From Lucinisca nassula (lineage: Eukaryota > Mollusca > Bivalvia > Lucinida > Lucinidae), in NCBI GenBank assembly GCA_963580285.1, contig OY757012.1, positions 165,094,652 through 165,158,651 on the forward strand: a DNA stretch of 64,000 bases, written 5' to 3'. The translations under genes and the position numbers were made by a program. Shown piece by piece: positions 10,846 through 19,825 of the stretch; positions within the stretch are counted from its first letter, which is position 1; the number at the start of each line of letters is the position of its first letter. The notes under the pieces were generated by a model that saw only the letters and a list, made by a program, of their open reading frames with translations, ran no database searches and was not told the origin of the DNA.

Positions 10846-11474
10846 CTAGGCACCTCATTTGCTCCACCGTGGACACACTCTTTTCCTGCAGTTGCAGCTA
10901 TACTTTGAAGGAATAGTTATATAAATTTATCATTGTCAATTTATTAGCTCCCGTTGAGTAGAAGTCAAATTATGACGATTTAATGTAACGATGTAGATGT
11001 AGCCTATTATACTTTATAGAAATACGATTGGAGAGCATGCATCTTGTCACTTTCAAGTTATCATTAGCAAAAGTTGATGCTTGAACCTGGCAAGGGAGAC
11101 AACAATAGAATCGGAACCACAAGAAAAGGTTATTTCATGTTAAACAGCTAATGTCTGCGTTCGTCTTTCAACAGTGTGAAAAATAAATTCCAAAAATAAA
11201 CAATATTTTTTTCAAGAGTGTTATTTTAATCGTGGTAGTTTTTTTTGTTCGTATTTAATCGAATACTTATCGGCCATGAGGCACCAGCCTTACTTAAAAA
11301 TACATAGTGACTAATATATATATATCTTGTTTTGTGAGCATAAAAATGTCATATCATATCGTCAATAAATAAGTCTTGATTATACACCAAACCGTTTTTC
11401 AAGTCAAGAAAAATCTATTTTAACTCGGTATAGTTTTTACAAGTTAAAGCTTTTTCTACCGACTATATAGGGCC
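10846..11474 (+). repeat. Module T of the satellite landscape (+ copy, left part)
   Basis: Starts with GGCACCTCATTTGCTCCACC and CTTTTCCTGCAGTTGCAGCT. It includes CTCCCGTTGAGTAGAAGTCA and AAGGGAGACAACAATAGAAT, and reaches GACTATATAGGGCC, where the LINE begins. Minus-strand copies lie at 32,116-32,850 and 48,260-49,045. Its right-hand remainder (GGGCCTTACATGTTGGAAAC) resumes at 19,029-19,035 after the LINE. No coding potential is seen. Confidence 0.8.
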
Positions 11475-11583
11475 GCTCAAAAAACAGATATCATCTGAAG
11501 ATCTCACGTCCTTATCTAAAGCGAGTGATAGGAAGGCCACTAAGGCTGGTAGAACTAAATCATCCGGTGTTGCATTTTCGGAT

Positions 11584-12459
11584 ATGATTAAGCTCTCCTT
11601 TAATGATCAAACATTCAGAGATAGCATCACTCCGGTTCTTGCGGATATGATCAGTCCCTTAATCGTCCAAACTGTTAACGTTGCTACTGCTGGTATGAAA
11701 AATTTGGTAGACGACATGATTAAGTCAAACAAAGAACTGCAGGGTACTGTCGAGAAGCAGAACAGTATAATCAAAGATCAGAAGTCTATAATTATAGAAC
11801 AACAGAATATAATTGACGAACAAAAAATAATGTTAGATTCAAACAGCAGCACGATTGAAAACCTTCAATGCACGGTTCACTTGCTGACTTCCGAAATCGA
11901 CCAGCTGCGTCTGAATCACAACGATTTGGAGCAGTACGGACGCAGGAATTCACTTAGAATTCATAACCTGAAGTTTGACAGGACTGTGGCTCCTCCATTG
12001 GATGAAGAACAGCTAACTGGCGCCGTACTGCACTTTTTGAACACTGAGGTTTTAAAAGACGCTCGCAAACTTGATGCATATGCCATAGAGCGGTGCCATT
12101 ATGTGGGTAGGCCCATGAAATCTGGATCTAAACAAATTCTCGTTAAGTTCGCGCGTTACCATGATAAAAGGAGAGTATTCTTGTTGAAAAAGTTCCTCAA
12201 GAATCACCCCAACAAAACTTTCATGACCGAAGATCTGACCGCTATTAATCATGAAGTGATTAAAACATTACTACCCCTCAAGAAAGGTGGTGAAATAGAC
12301 AGTTTTTGGACCAGGGATGGTCGGATCATTGTGAAGAAGGGTAAAGACGACGATCCGAAGCGTATATCACCCTCTGATAATATTCACCTTGCTCTGGGAC
12401 TAGTGAAAGAAAACGAGGAAGTGATGGAACTGGGCGACACCGGTTCCTCTGTTGACTAG
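11584..12459 (+). CDS. LINE ORF1 protein (coiled coil + RRM-like nucleic-acid chaperone)
   Basis: 291 codons from the first ATG, but the frame is open from 11,476, adding 36 codons with no start, so the true N-terminus was probably lost on insertion. Residues about 35-95 are heptad-rich (KSNKELQGTVEKQN, IIIEQQNIIDEQ), a coiled coil expected to trimerise. It is followed by the DLEQYGRRNSLRIHNL signature and an RRM-like stretch with RVFLLKKFLKNHPN, then a C-terminal TEDLTAINHE and IIVKKGKDD segment. This order is that of L1-type ORF1 proteins, which bind element RNA. No stop or frameshift interrupts it. The stop at 12,457 is more than 2 kb before ORF2, which is unusual. Confidence 0.85.
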   Translation: MIKLSFNDQTFRDSITPVLADMISPLIVQTVNVATAGMKNLVDDMIKSNKELQGTVEKQNSIIKDQKSIIIEQQNIIDEQKIMLDSNSSTIENLQCTVHLLTSEIDQLRLNHNDLEQYGRRNSLRIHNLKFDRTVAPPLDEEQLTGAVLHFLNTEVLKDARKLDAYAIERCHYVGRPMKSGSKQILVKFARYHDKRRVFLLKKFLKNHPNKTFMTEDLTAINHEVIKTLLPLKKGGEIDSFWTRDGRIIVKKGKDDDPKRISPSDNIHLALGLVKENEEVMELGDTGSSVD

Positions 12460-14997
12460 GTCTTATTCGAACATAAACGTGATACGTATCTCCGATTCCA
12501 TCGCGAGGGCATTCCCATACAAGGTTGACCCCTTGAATCCCACTTTTATGCAGTAAATCTGGGGTTAATGGGGTATCATTATTTGTTTTTTTTTTCTGCT
12601 CAGGGACTGGGATTGTGGGTGCTCGTTGGATCCGCCTCGCTGAGGCGGTTCTAGCGAGTTCCCACGGACTGTGTTTAGTGCACAGATATGGAAAATAACA
12701 TATTTTTTTTTCTAAAATTTTCATATTTTGGTGGCTATTTTTCCAATATACTTGAATGGGGATGCTGTCGTGATGCACCAACATAATGCCAAATAATACA
12801 CAAACAATCAAACAGTATGGAACAGTGGTTCCAGATTGCGCGGCAGGAATATCACGACATGGACTCTTATTGGTCTGGTCTTTCAGTTCAGTGGGGGTCT
12901 GTGCCTGTGGTATACGTCTGATATCCGAGGACGTGTTTTGCGATCGAGACAACTGAGACACATGTTACCCTTATAGTCAAACAGTTAGATAATACACCTG
13001 TGTGCATCCTGTCATCATAGTCTTACCATGGGCAGTGATTTTGGGTGCTCGTTGGAATAGCCTCATAGAGGCGGTTGTAACGAGTAACCGCGGTCTTTGG
13101 ACAGGGTCTTCATGGGATGTAATTTGCCTGAGAAACGATACCGTCTGGCCACGTGTACTTATTTATTTACCTGTCAGAATTTCCAAGTGCACTATAAATA
13201 GATCTATATTGTTGTCGGTGTGACGTCAGTGAATGTTTTGTTATTCAGCATTGTCCACTGTTGTCAAAAGGTAAAGTCGCTTCGGTAATAACGGTACAGT
13301 CTGCCTTGTAAACCAATGACGGGTACAATAATGATAACGGTACAACCTGACAAACCTACCTGTAGTGGTTCACTCTTTTACGTCACTGTCAGATTATCTT
13401 CCGACAACTACATTTTACTGATCGATTTTACTTACTTGGACCGCACCTGGCGAAATCAGGTTTTCTGTCTCTGACCTCGTCAGATCGTAAGATCCTTCTA
13501 TTTATTTATTTATTTATTTATTTATTAATGAAAGTCGGATACTGGCCGCCCACTGCATCCGGGTCCCGGTTGATACTTAAAAGCTGTCAAGCTCTTATGT
13601 TTCGATTTTTTTTGTCTGCGACATGTTGTGGGTACTTGTTGGAATTGCCTCAACGAGGCAATTCAAAATGGTACGCGTGACACTGGTTTCAAAATCACCC
13701 ATGCTACTGCTTCATGTGGTGCTGTGATCATGGTGATTCTCTTTGTAAAACATTATATACTTGTTAGTTGAGAAGAAAGTATCGGCTACGGGACACGGAT
13801 GCAGAACGGGGTCCTCGCCTGTGTTTCAGAGGTCTTATATTTCGTTTCGGTAAGATCTTTGAACTTGGCATCTGAGGACAACCATGGAGTAGGTTCAGTG
13901 TCCGACCAGATAATTTGCAGGTCGTTATCTCCAAATGTATTCACAATCTAGTGGAACATTTTGCAAACAGTGAGGGCCCTGATCGGATGCCTTGTTCTGT
14001 GGCGTTTGATCTGGACCCGCACTGATTGCAAATTACCCGTTTTGGGGGACCTGGTGCAGAATGAGTTAATACACATTATCATTAAAATTCCAAGACATAT
14101 ATAATTGTCAGTGGTTCGCAATGATATGTGGCCGCGATGAAATATGTTTAAACTATACCGTCTAAGGATGAGCGGATACTGACAGCGGTCCCGGATATGT
14201 TGGCTTGACCGAGCTGAGGCCACTGGTTTCATATATTTCCTTGTTGACGTAGTTGTTGTTACTTACGTGCTCTTTTTGTGTGTTCATTCATTCTTAACAG
14301 CATTTTCTCCTGGTGAGACACATTTAGGTTATCCTTGGGAAATGGTGTGTTCCTTAATATCGCTAAAACGTTCAACTTTCTGATGTAAAATTGAAACATT
14401 TTCAGTTTTCTGCTTCTTAATTGGGTCGTGTGTGGACGTTAGATCCACCTCACCGAGGCGGGTCTGACGAGTACCCTCGACCTAGGAATGAAATAAGAGC
14501 CATGTTTGGGAGTACAAATTAATACGCATCGGCCTCTAAGAGCCCTAGAAATATCGCTGTTGTGCTTGCAGGACTGGGTATTTCGTGGGTGTGCATTTTC
14601 GTCTCGTTTCTACTCAGGTGTAAGATGGCGGAATGCTTGTTAGAACAGTCTCTAGGAGGCGGTTGCGACGAGAGCACGTGGTCTGACTATATGGCTGGAT
14701 CACGTAAGAACATTTTATACCCACGAAAGACCCAATACATGTATATAGCATAGACGTGGTGTTAACGACCCTGGCAAAGTCAATACTCCACTTAAAACCG
14801 ACCCCAAGTATTTCTACATTCTCCAAGCGGAGACGTATAGATGCCTTTTCAATGTTTGTTTATAATCTTTTTGTTATCATGTTGTTATTGTTATTATTCT
14901 TATACACTGTACTTGTCAGGTGGCCAGATGCGACAGGCTGTTTGGTACTGTGGGACGGGTCTGGCGATATGCCCTGGTTTGCTTTGAAGGTTCCACG
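12460..14997 (+). other. Inter-ORF region of the LINE with five related hairpins
   Basis: Two and a half kilobases with no long frame separate ORF1 from ORF2. Hairpins of a common design lie at 12,615-12,665, 13,041-13,091, 13,631-13,675, 14,431-14,477 and (weaker) 14,634-14,678. They have an outer GTGGGTGCTCGTT / AACGAGT-CCCAC stem and an inner CCTC-loop-GAGG stem. The inner stem is CCGCCTC/GAGGCGG in the first and TTGCCTC/GAGGCAA in the third, so pairing survives base changes. A TTTA microsatellite occupies about 13,498-13,525. It could hold an internal promoter or a translation-control element; this is inference. Confidence 0.6.
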
Positions 14998-17900
14998 ATG
15001 ACTGTATCAACTGACCAATGGCGGCTCGCCATCGGCCTGTTCCACGGTGTTCTATCTAAAGGCATTCTTGATCAGTGCTACTTTTTGTCACTCAAAATCA
15101 TAATTGTGATGTTATCGATGACATACATAGCCTTTAAGAATGCAGTTCATAGTAACGTTTCAATCCTTAAGGATGGTTTTCTAAATTATCACTTTAAAGT
15201 TTTTATGTACATTCTCTTACTAAAAGCGTTCGACATTGAGCAAAACCCAGGACCCACAAATTCTACTTCTGATCTATCCGTACTACACCTGAACACCAGA
15301 AGTATTCGCAACAAACTTGAGTATATAAAAGATAATTTCCTGGATTATAATATTTTATGTTTCTCTGAGACACATCTAGATAATCGGATTACTAACGACT
15401 CGTTAGTACTATCAGAATTTTTTGATGTCCCCCACAGAAAAGACAGAAGTAACCACGGAGGAGGTTTATTAGTTTACATAAATTCAGAACTCATCCACAC
15501 CAGAAAACTTGAACTGGAAATATTCTGCGATGAGTCTATATGGGTTGAAATTAAGGTTAATAATTTGCTATACTTATTAGGACTCTTTTATAGCCCAACA
15601 ACGGCAGACGGGCACTTTTTTAATAACCTCAACTTAAATATTGAAAAAGCTCTTGAGGTTTCTAAAAATATAATCATAGTTGGAGACCTGAATGAGGATC
15701 TTCTGAATCCAAATTTCCATAATCTCAACGACGTGTTGTTGATAAATTCATTACAAAATACAATCACTGATCCTACCCGACAGCGTGCAATTCTGGACCC
15801 AATATTAATTCCTGATGATCTCCCTTACCTTGACTCAGGAACTCTTATTATTCCGTCCGAAATCAGCGACCACAAAGCAACATTTATAAGATTTCCTTTC
15901 CAGTATCACTGCCAGAAGTCATATGAAAGGCAAGTTTGGCTTTATAAAAAAGGAAATTTCGATCAGCTTAAACAATTGGTACTAAACCACAACTGGAATT
16001 GTTTATATGAGGGGTCTACTAATGAAGCCTTTGAAAAATTTACACATACTTTCCTCAGTTTTGTTAAAACATGTATTCCAAGTAAACAAGTAACGGTTCG
16101 CCCTGATGACAAACCTTGGTTCGATTCAGAAATCCGCCACTTTCTGCGCATCCGTGACAGACTAAAGAAAAAATCCTTAAAATCTGGCACTGAGAACGAC
16201 TGGAAAAAATATAAGCATGCTAGAAATAAGGTTAATAACTTAAAAAGACACGCAAAAGAAAACTTCTACAATAGCTTGGAACTGTCTCTTTCCGATTTCC
16301 ACAACAACGATAAGAAAAAATTCTGGCAGGTCATACGTCATTTTGTTAAACACAAGAACACATCGAGTAATATTCCTCCTCTTATCACCTCATCTGATGG
16401 CAACCAAAACGTATACTGCTTTTCAGACGAAGAAAAGGCTAATTGCTTAAACAACTATTTTACTTCAATTTCAAATATAAATGATACTAATACGCACCTC
16501 CCTATTTTTCAAGCAAAATGTCCAAATACTCTGACTAACATTTCATGTGAAGCCTCAGAAATAGAAACACTAATTAATTTACTGAATCCCAATAAAGCCA
16601 CAGGCCCTGATAAAATAAGTAACCGAATGTTAAAGCCAATTGCCAAAGAGATCTCTTTACCACTATCAATTCTTTTTAATAGGTCATTTGCTGAAGGTGT
16701 GTTTGCGTGTTCTCTAAAAGAATCAAATGTCCTACCTCTGTTTAAAAAAGACGACAAATCTCTTCCGTCCAACTATAGACCTATTTCTCTTTTAAGTAAC
16801 ATAGGAAAACTACAGGAACGCGTAATATTCAAACATATTTACAACCACCTGCACGAAAACCATCTCCTTTACAAATATCAGTCTGGTTTCCTTCCAAATC
16901 ACTCAACTACTTATCAGCATATTGACATTTATCACCACATCTGCCAAACTTTCGACAACGATCAGTATTCATGTATGGTCTTTTGTGATGTGTCCAAAGC
17001 CTTTGACAGGGTCTGGCACAAAGGTCTAATATTCAAGTTGAAACAATATGGCATAAGCGGACCTCTTTTAAACTGTGTCACAGACTATCTTTCTAACAGA
17101 ACCCAACGAGTCGTCATCAGATCCTGCGTTTCAAGCTCTTTGTCTGTTAATGCAGGGGTTCCTCAAGGCTCTGTCCTAGGGCCTCTTTTATTTCTTATCT
17201 ATGTTAACGACATAGCAGATTCCCTCTTAAGTTTAACTAGGCTTTTTGCAGATGATAGCTCGTTGTTCTCTTCCGCATCTAACATTCAAGATCTGGAAGG
17301 CATAATTAACCATGATTTAAAAATTTTATCAGCTTGGTCAAAACAGTGGTTAATAAATTTCAACCCTTTGAAAACCGAAGCGCTCTTATTTACCCTCAAG
17401 CGATATGAATATCCGCCAGTTATCGAATTTGACGGAATTCCCGTGTCATTTGTATCAGATCACAGACATCTCGGACTAACACTAAGCAATAACGGACGCT
17501 GGAACAAACACATTGAAAACATTGTGAACAGTGCTTCTAAAATTATTGGCGTCATGCGCAAATTAAAATACACTTTTCACAGAGTCGCACTTAACCAAAT
17601 CTACTTCTCTTACGTTTTACCTATATTGGAGTACTCAGCAATTGTTTGGGACAATTGTACCACACAGAACTCAAACACACTAGAAAAACTACAGAATGAA
17701 GCAGCAAGGATAGTCACTGGACTCACTAGGTCTGTCTCACTAGACAAATTATATAGTGAATGTGGATGGGTACCACTGTCTGTTAGAAGACACGAGCAGA
17801 AATTATCCTTTATATACAAGGCAGTCAATGGGCTTTCTCCCGACTATATTCAAGATATTATTCCTCCCTTTGTTAGAGAAACTAATCCATACCAACTAAG

Positions 17901-18417
17901 AAATAACAATAATCTAGCAACTCCCGCCACACGTACTGAAATTTCAAGAAAATCTTGTATACCTTCTTCAGTATCATTGTGGAATTCGCTTAATAATGAC
18001 ATCCGGTCTGCTGACAGTCTCTCTAGCTTCAAAAACAGCATTAAAAGACTGCGATTAAATAATGTCAAAATTCCTTTGTATTTCCTCAATGGCGACAGGT
18101 ATCTATCAGTGCAACATGCCCGAATTCGTAATAATTGCAGTAACTTGAAATACGATCTATATGTCAATCATCTTTGCCCAAGCCCCACGTGCAGTTGCAA
18201 TACTGCAGTTGAAGATGCAGCACACTACTTTTTCCATTGTCCAAGCTACGCCGATTGCCGTATACTTTTGTTTCGAGCTACACACGCCTTCCACCCCTTA
18301 AACATAGATAAACTTCTTTTTGGTGATGCCAGTCTAAGTATCCAACAGAATTCAACACTTTTTTCCGCCGTTCAAAGTTTTATCAAAGGGTCAAGAAGAT
18401 TCGCAAACAACCCATAA
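14998..18417 (+). CDS. LINE ORF2: endonuclease-reverse transcriptase with 2A-like site
   Basis: 1139 residues from the ATG at 14,998; the frame is open further upstream from a GTG at 14,920. Residues 1-85 include a hydrophobic stretch (LSLKIIIVMLSM) and end in the 2A-like DIEQNPGP (79-86). The APE endonuclease starts at VLHLNTRSIRNK (about 95), with CFSETHL, IIVGDLNED and ISDHKATF. The RT begins near 570 (FKKDDKSLPSNYRPISLLSN), with DVSKAFDRVWH, AGVPQGSVLGPLLFLIYVND and the catalytic LFADDSS (FADD at 750-753). The C-terminus has CPSPTCSCN...HYFFHC at about 1060-1081. No stop or frameshift is present, so the enzyme may still be functional. It would nick target DNA and copy the element RNA in place. 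Confidence 0.93.
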   Translation: MTVSTDQWRLAIGLFHGVLSKGILDQCYFLSLKIIIVMLSMTYIAFKNAVHSNVSILKDGFLNYHFKVFMYILLLKAFDIEQNPGPTNSTSDLSVLHLNTRSIRNKLEYIKDNFLDYNILCFSETHLDNRITNDSLVLSEFFDVPHRKDRSNHGGGLLVYINSELIHTRKLELEIFCDESIWVEIKVNNLLYLLGLFYSPTTADGHFFNNLNLNIEKALEVSKNIIIVGDLNEDLLNPNFHNLNDVLLINSLQNTITDPTRQRAILDPILIPDDLPYLDSGTLIIPSEISDHKATFIRFPFQYHCQKSYERQVWLYKKGNFDQLKQLVLNHNWNCLYEGSTNEAFEKFTHTFLSFVKTCIPSKQVTVRPDDKPWFDSEIRHFLRIRDRLKKKSLKSGTENDWKKYKHARNKVNNLKRHAKENFYNSLELSLSDFHNNDKKKFWQVIRHFVKHKNTSSNIPPLITSSDGNQNVYCFSDEEKANCLNNYFTSISNINDTNTHLPIFQAKCPNTLTNISCEASEIETLINLLNPNKATGPDKISNRMLKPIAKEISLPLSILFNRSFAEGVFACSLKESNVLPLFKKDDKSLPSNYRPISLLSNIGKLQERVIFKHIYNHLHENHLLYKYQSGFLPNHSTTYQHIDIYHHICQTFDNDQYSCMVFCDVSKAFDRVWHKGLIFKLKQYGISGPLLNCVTDYLSNRTQRVVIRSCVSSSLSVNAGVPQGSVLGPLLFLIYVNDIADSLLSLTRLFADDSSLFSSASNIQDLEGIINHDLKILSAWSKQWLINFNPLKTEALLFTLKRYEYPPVIEFDGIPVSFVSDHRHLGLTLSNNGRWNKHIENIVNSASKIIGVMRKLKYTFHRVALNQIYFSYVLPILEYSAIVWDNCTTQNSNTLEKLQNEAARIVTGLTRSVSLDKLYSECGWVPLSVRRHEQKLSFIYKAVNGLSPDYIQDIIPPFVRETNPYQLRNNNNLATPATRTEISRKSCIPSSVSLWNSLNNDIRSADSLSSFKNSIKRLRLNNVKIPLYFLNGDRYLSVQHARIRNNCSNLKYDLYVNHLCPSPTCSCNTAVEDAAHYFFHCPSYADCRILLFRATHAFHPLNIDKLLFGDASLSIQQNSTLFSAVQSFIKGSRRFANNP
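15232..15255 (+). other. 2A-like ribosome-skipping motif in LINE ORF2
   Basis: Codes for DIEQNPGP, matching the D-(V/I)-E-x-N-P-G-P consensus exactly, preceded by the hydrophobic MYILLLKAF. Known 2A peptides release the nascent chain between G and P, which would separate an about 85-residue leader from the endonuclease-RT. 2A-like sequences have been described at this position in some invertebrate non-LTR elements. Activity here is not proven. Confidence 0.8.
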
Positions 18418-19028
18418 GATTTGAAGATAGTACAAGTACTTTGGACAGTACATATATTTAAGTAACGTAGCATTCTTCCAGAGCCTTTCATAAGCCTGGC
18501 GGTTTGGACTCCTGACAAATCTATCTAACACACACACACACACACAAGCACGCACGCACACACACACATATATATACGCATGCACACACGCCTCATTATT
18601 TTTCTGGTCATTATTTAATTATCCCTAATGTACATGTTTCTTGTTTTATTATCATGTATGTTTTTAAATGATAAATCCCTTAAATGCTACCGAGCTACTT
18701 GAACACATTTAATCAGGTGGTGAATAGTGATGGTAATGAGTAGGCGACTTCTATTGTTTACTATAAACGATTTAATCCATATGTTACCGTTCTGGTCACT
18801 GTAGATAACCTCCATCAAATAGCTCGGTAGGGTTATAATATTTAGAACGCATTAAACAACGTTCGTCCAGAAAAAAATGTATTTCTATATGTAATGTCAT
18901 TGTCATGTGAGTTATAATGTTTGTATATTACAATGTAGGGGAAGGGCCGTAACTAATGTTGTGAGAACTTGTGGCCCGACCCCTTTGCTTCATTTCAAGC
19001 AATAAAATATGCTTAAACTAAACTAAAC
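18418..19028 (+). other. 3' UTR and tail of the LINE
   Basis: Six hundred bases after the ORF2 stop with a CA-rich microsatellite at about 18,529-18,590. It ends AATAAAATATGC followed by TTAAAC, TAAAC, TAAAC. A short tandem tail in place of a long poly(A) is typical of CR1/L2-type elements. The AATAAA at about 19,000 could serve as a polyadenylation signal. Confidence 0.7.
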
Positions 19029-19825
19029 TAGGGCCTTACATGTTGGAAACATTTCAGCTTAGAAATACTACTTCAAAGTGAACACAAATTAAGATGAAGT
19101 GTGGCTGTGCTTGCATGGGAGCGGTCGCTTGGTCTGTGCTGGGCACGGAATAACTATTATACATTCCTGCCCTTGCTCCATGCTGGGAACTTTCAGTATA
19201 TATTATACTGAAGCATTCAGGAGCACGGAGCACGGAGCAACTTAAGACCTAAACCTGCACTTGCTCCAAGCTGAGCACGTTACGTACTATAGTGAAACGG
19301 TCACTTGCTCTGTGCTGGGCACGGATCAACAATAAGAAAGACCTATTTCTTGCCTTGCTCCACGCTGGGGACGTCACGTGTTCTATTGGATGTTTCGCTG
19401 GATATAAGATCCATTCTTGTCCCTGCTCCACGCTGGGAACGTTGCATATTGTACTGGAGCAGTCACTTGCTCTGTGCTGTGAGCGGAGAACTTTAAGACA
19501 TATTCCTGCCCTTACTCCACTCTGCGTTCGTTATTATACTGAATTTGTTTCTTGCTCTGCGCTGAATACGGAACAACCTGCCCTTGCTCCACTCTGGGCA
19601 CGTTACGCATTCTACTGGAGCGGGAGCTGTGCTAGACACGAAGAAATATAAGACCTATATCCCGAGAATTGGCGCACCGGAAGTATATAGGGCCTATATA
19701 GCGTACTTCGTTGCACCGTGCCAGCAGAGAGCAATCCAGCGTCCCGGAAGAAAACATAGCGTGCCCAGCACAGAGCAAGCTAGAGCTCCGGAAGAAAATA
19801 AAACGTGCCCAGTGTGGAGCGAGGC
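19029..19825 (+). repeat. Module T remainder and diverged about 90-bp satellite relatives
   Basis: After the target duplication, module T continues for about 60 bases. Diverged units follow with boxes such as TTGCTCCATGCTGGGAAC, GCTCTGTGCTGGGCACGG and TAAGACCTATTTCTTGCC. The part from 19,100 is closely paralleled by 26,870-27,590 in the same orientation. The last 125 bases (19,700-19,825) run in the opposite orientation (GTGCCCAGCACAGAGC) before array 2 resumes on +. Confidence 0.75.

Larger units (their letters stand above)
11475..19028 (+). mobile_element. Non-LTR retrotransposon (APE-endonuclease LINE, CR1/L2-like)
   Basis: A 7.55-kb insertion flanked by TAGGGCC at 11,468-11,474 and 19,029-19,035. 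Joining the flanks restores the uninterrupted module T sequence seen on the minus strand at 32,116-32,180. It encodes ORF1 (coiled coil plus RRM-like), then about 2.5 kb without a long frame, then ORF2 (endonuclease, reverse transcriptase, C-terminal Cys-His motif), and ends in a short TTAAAC/TAAAC tandem tail. The frame of ORF1 is open right to the 5' junction with no ATG before 11,584, so the copy is probably 5'-truncated. Clade assignment is by motif memory and is tentative. Confidence 0.9.

Noticed and set aside
14920..14997. ORF2 start at 14,920
   Set aside because: That codon is GTG. The first in-frame ATG is 14,998, which was used. Translation upstream cannot be excluded.
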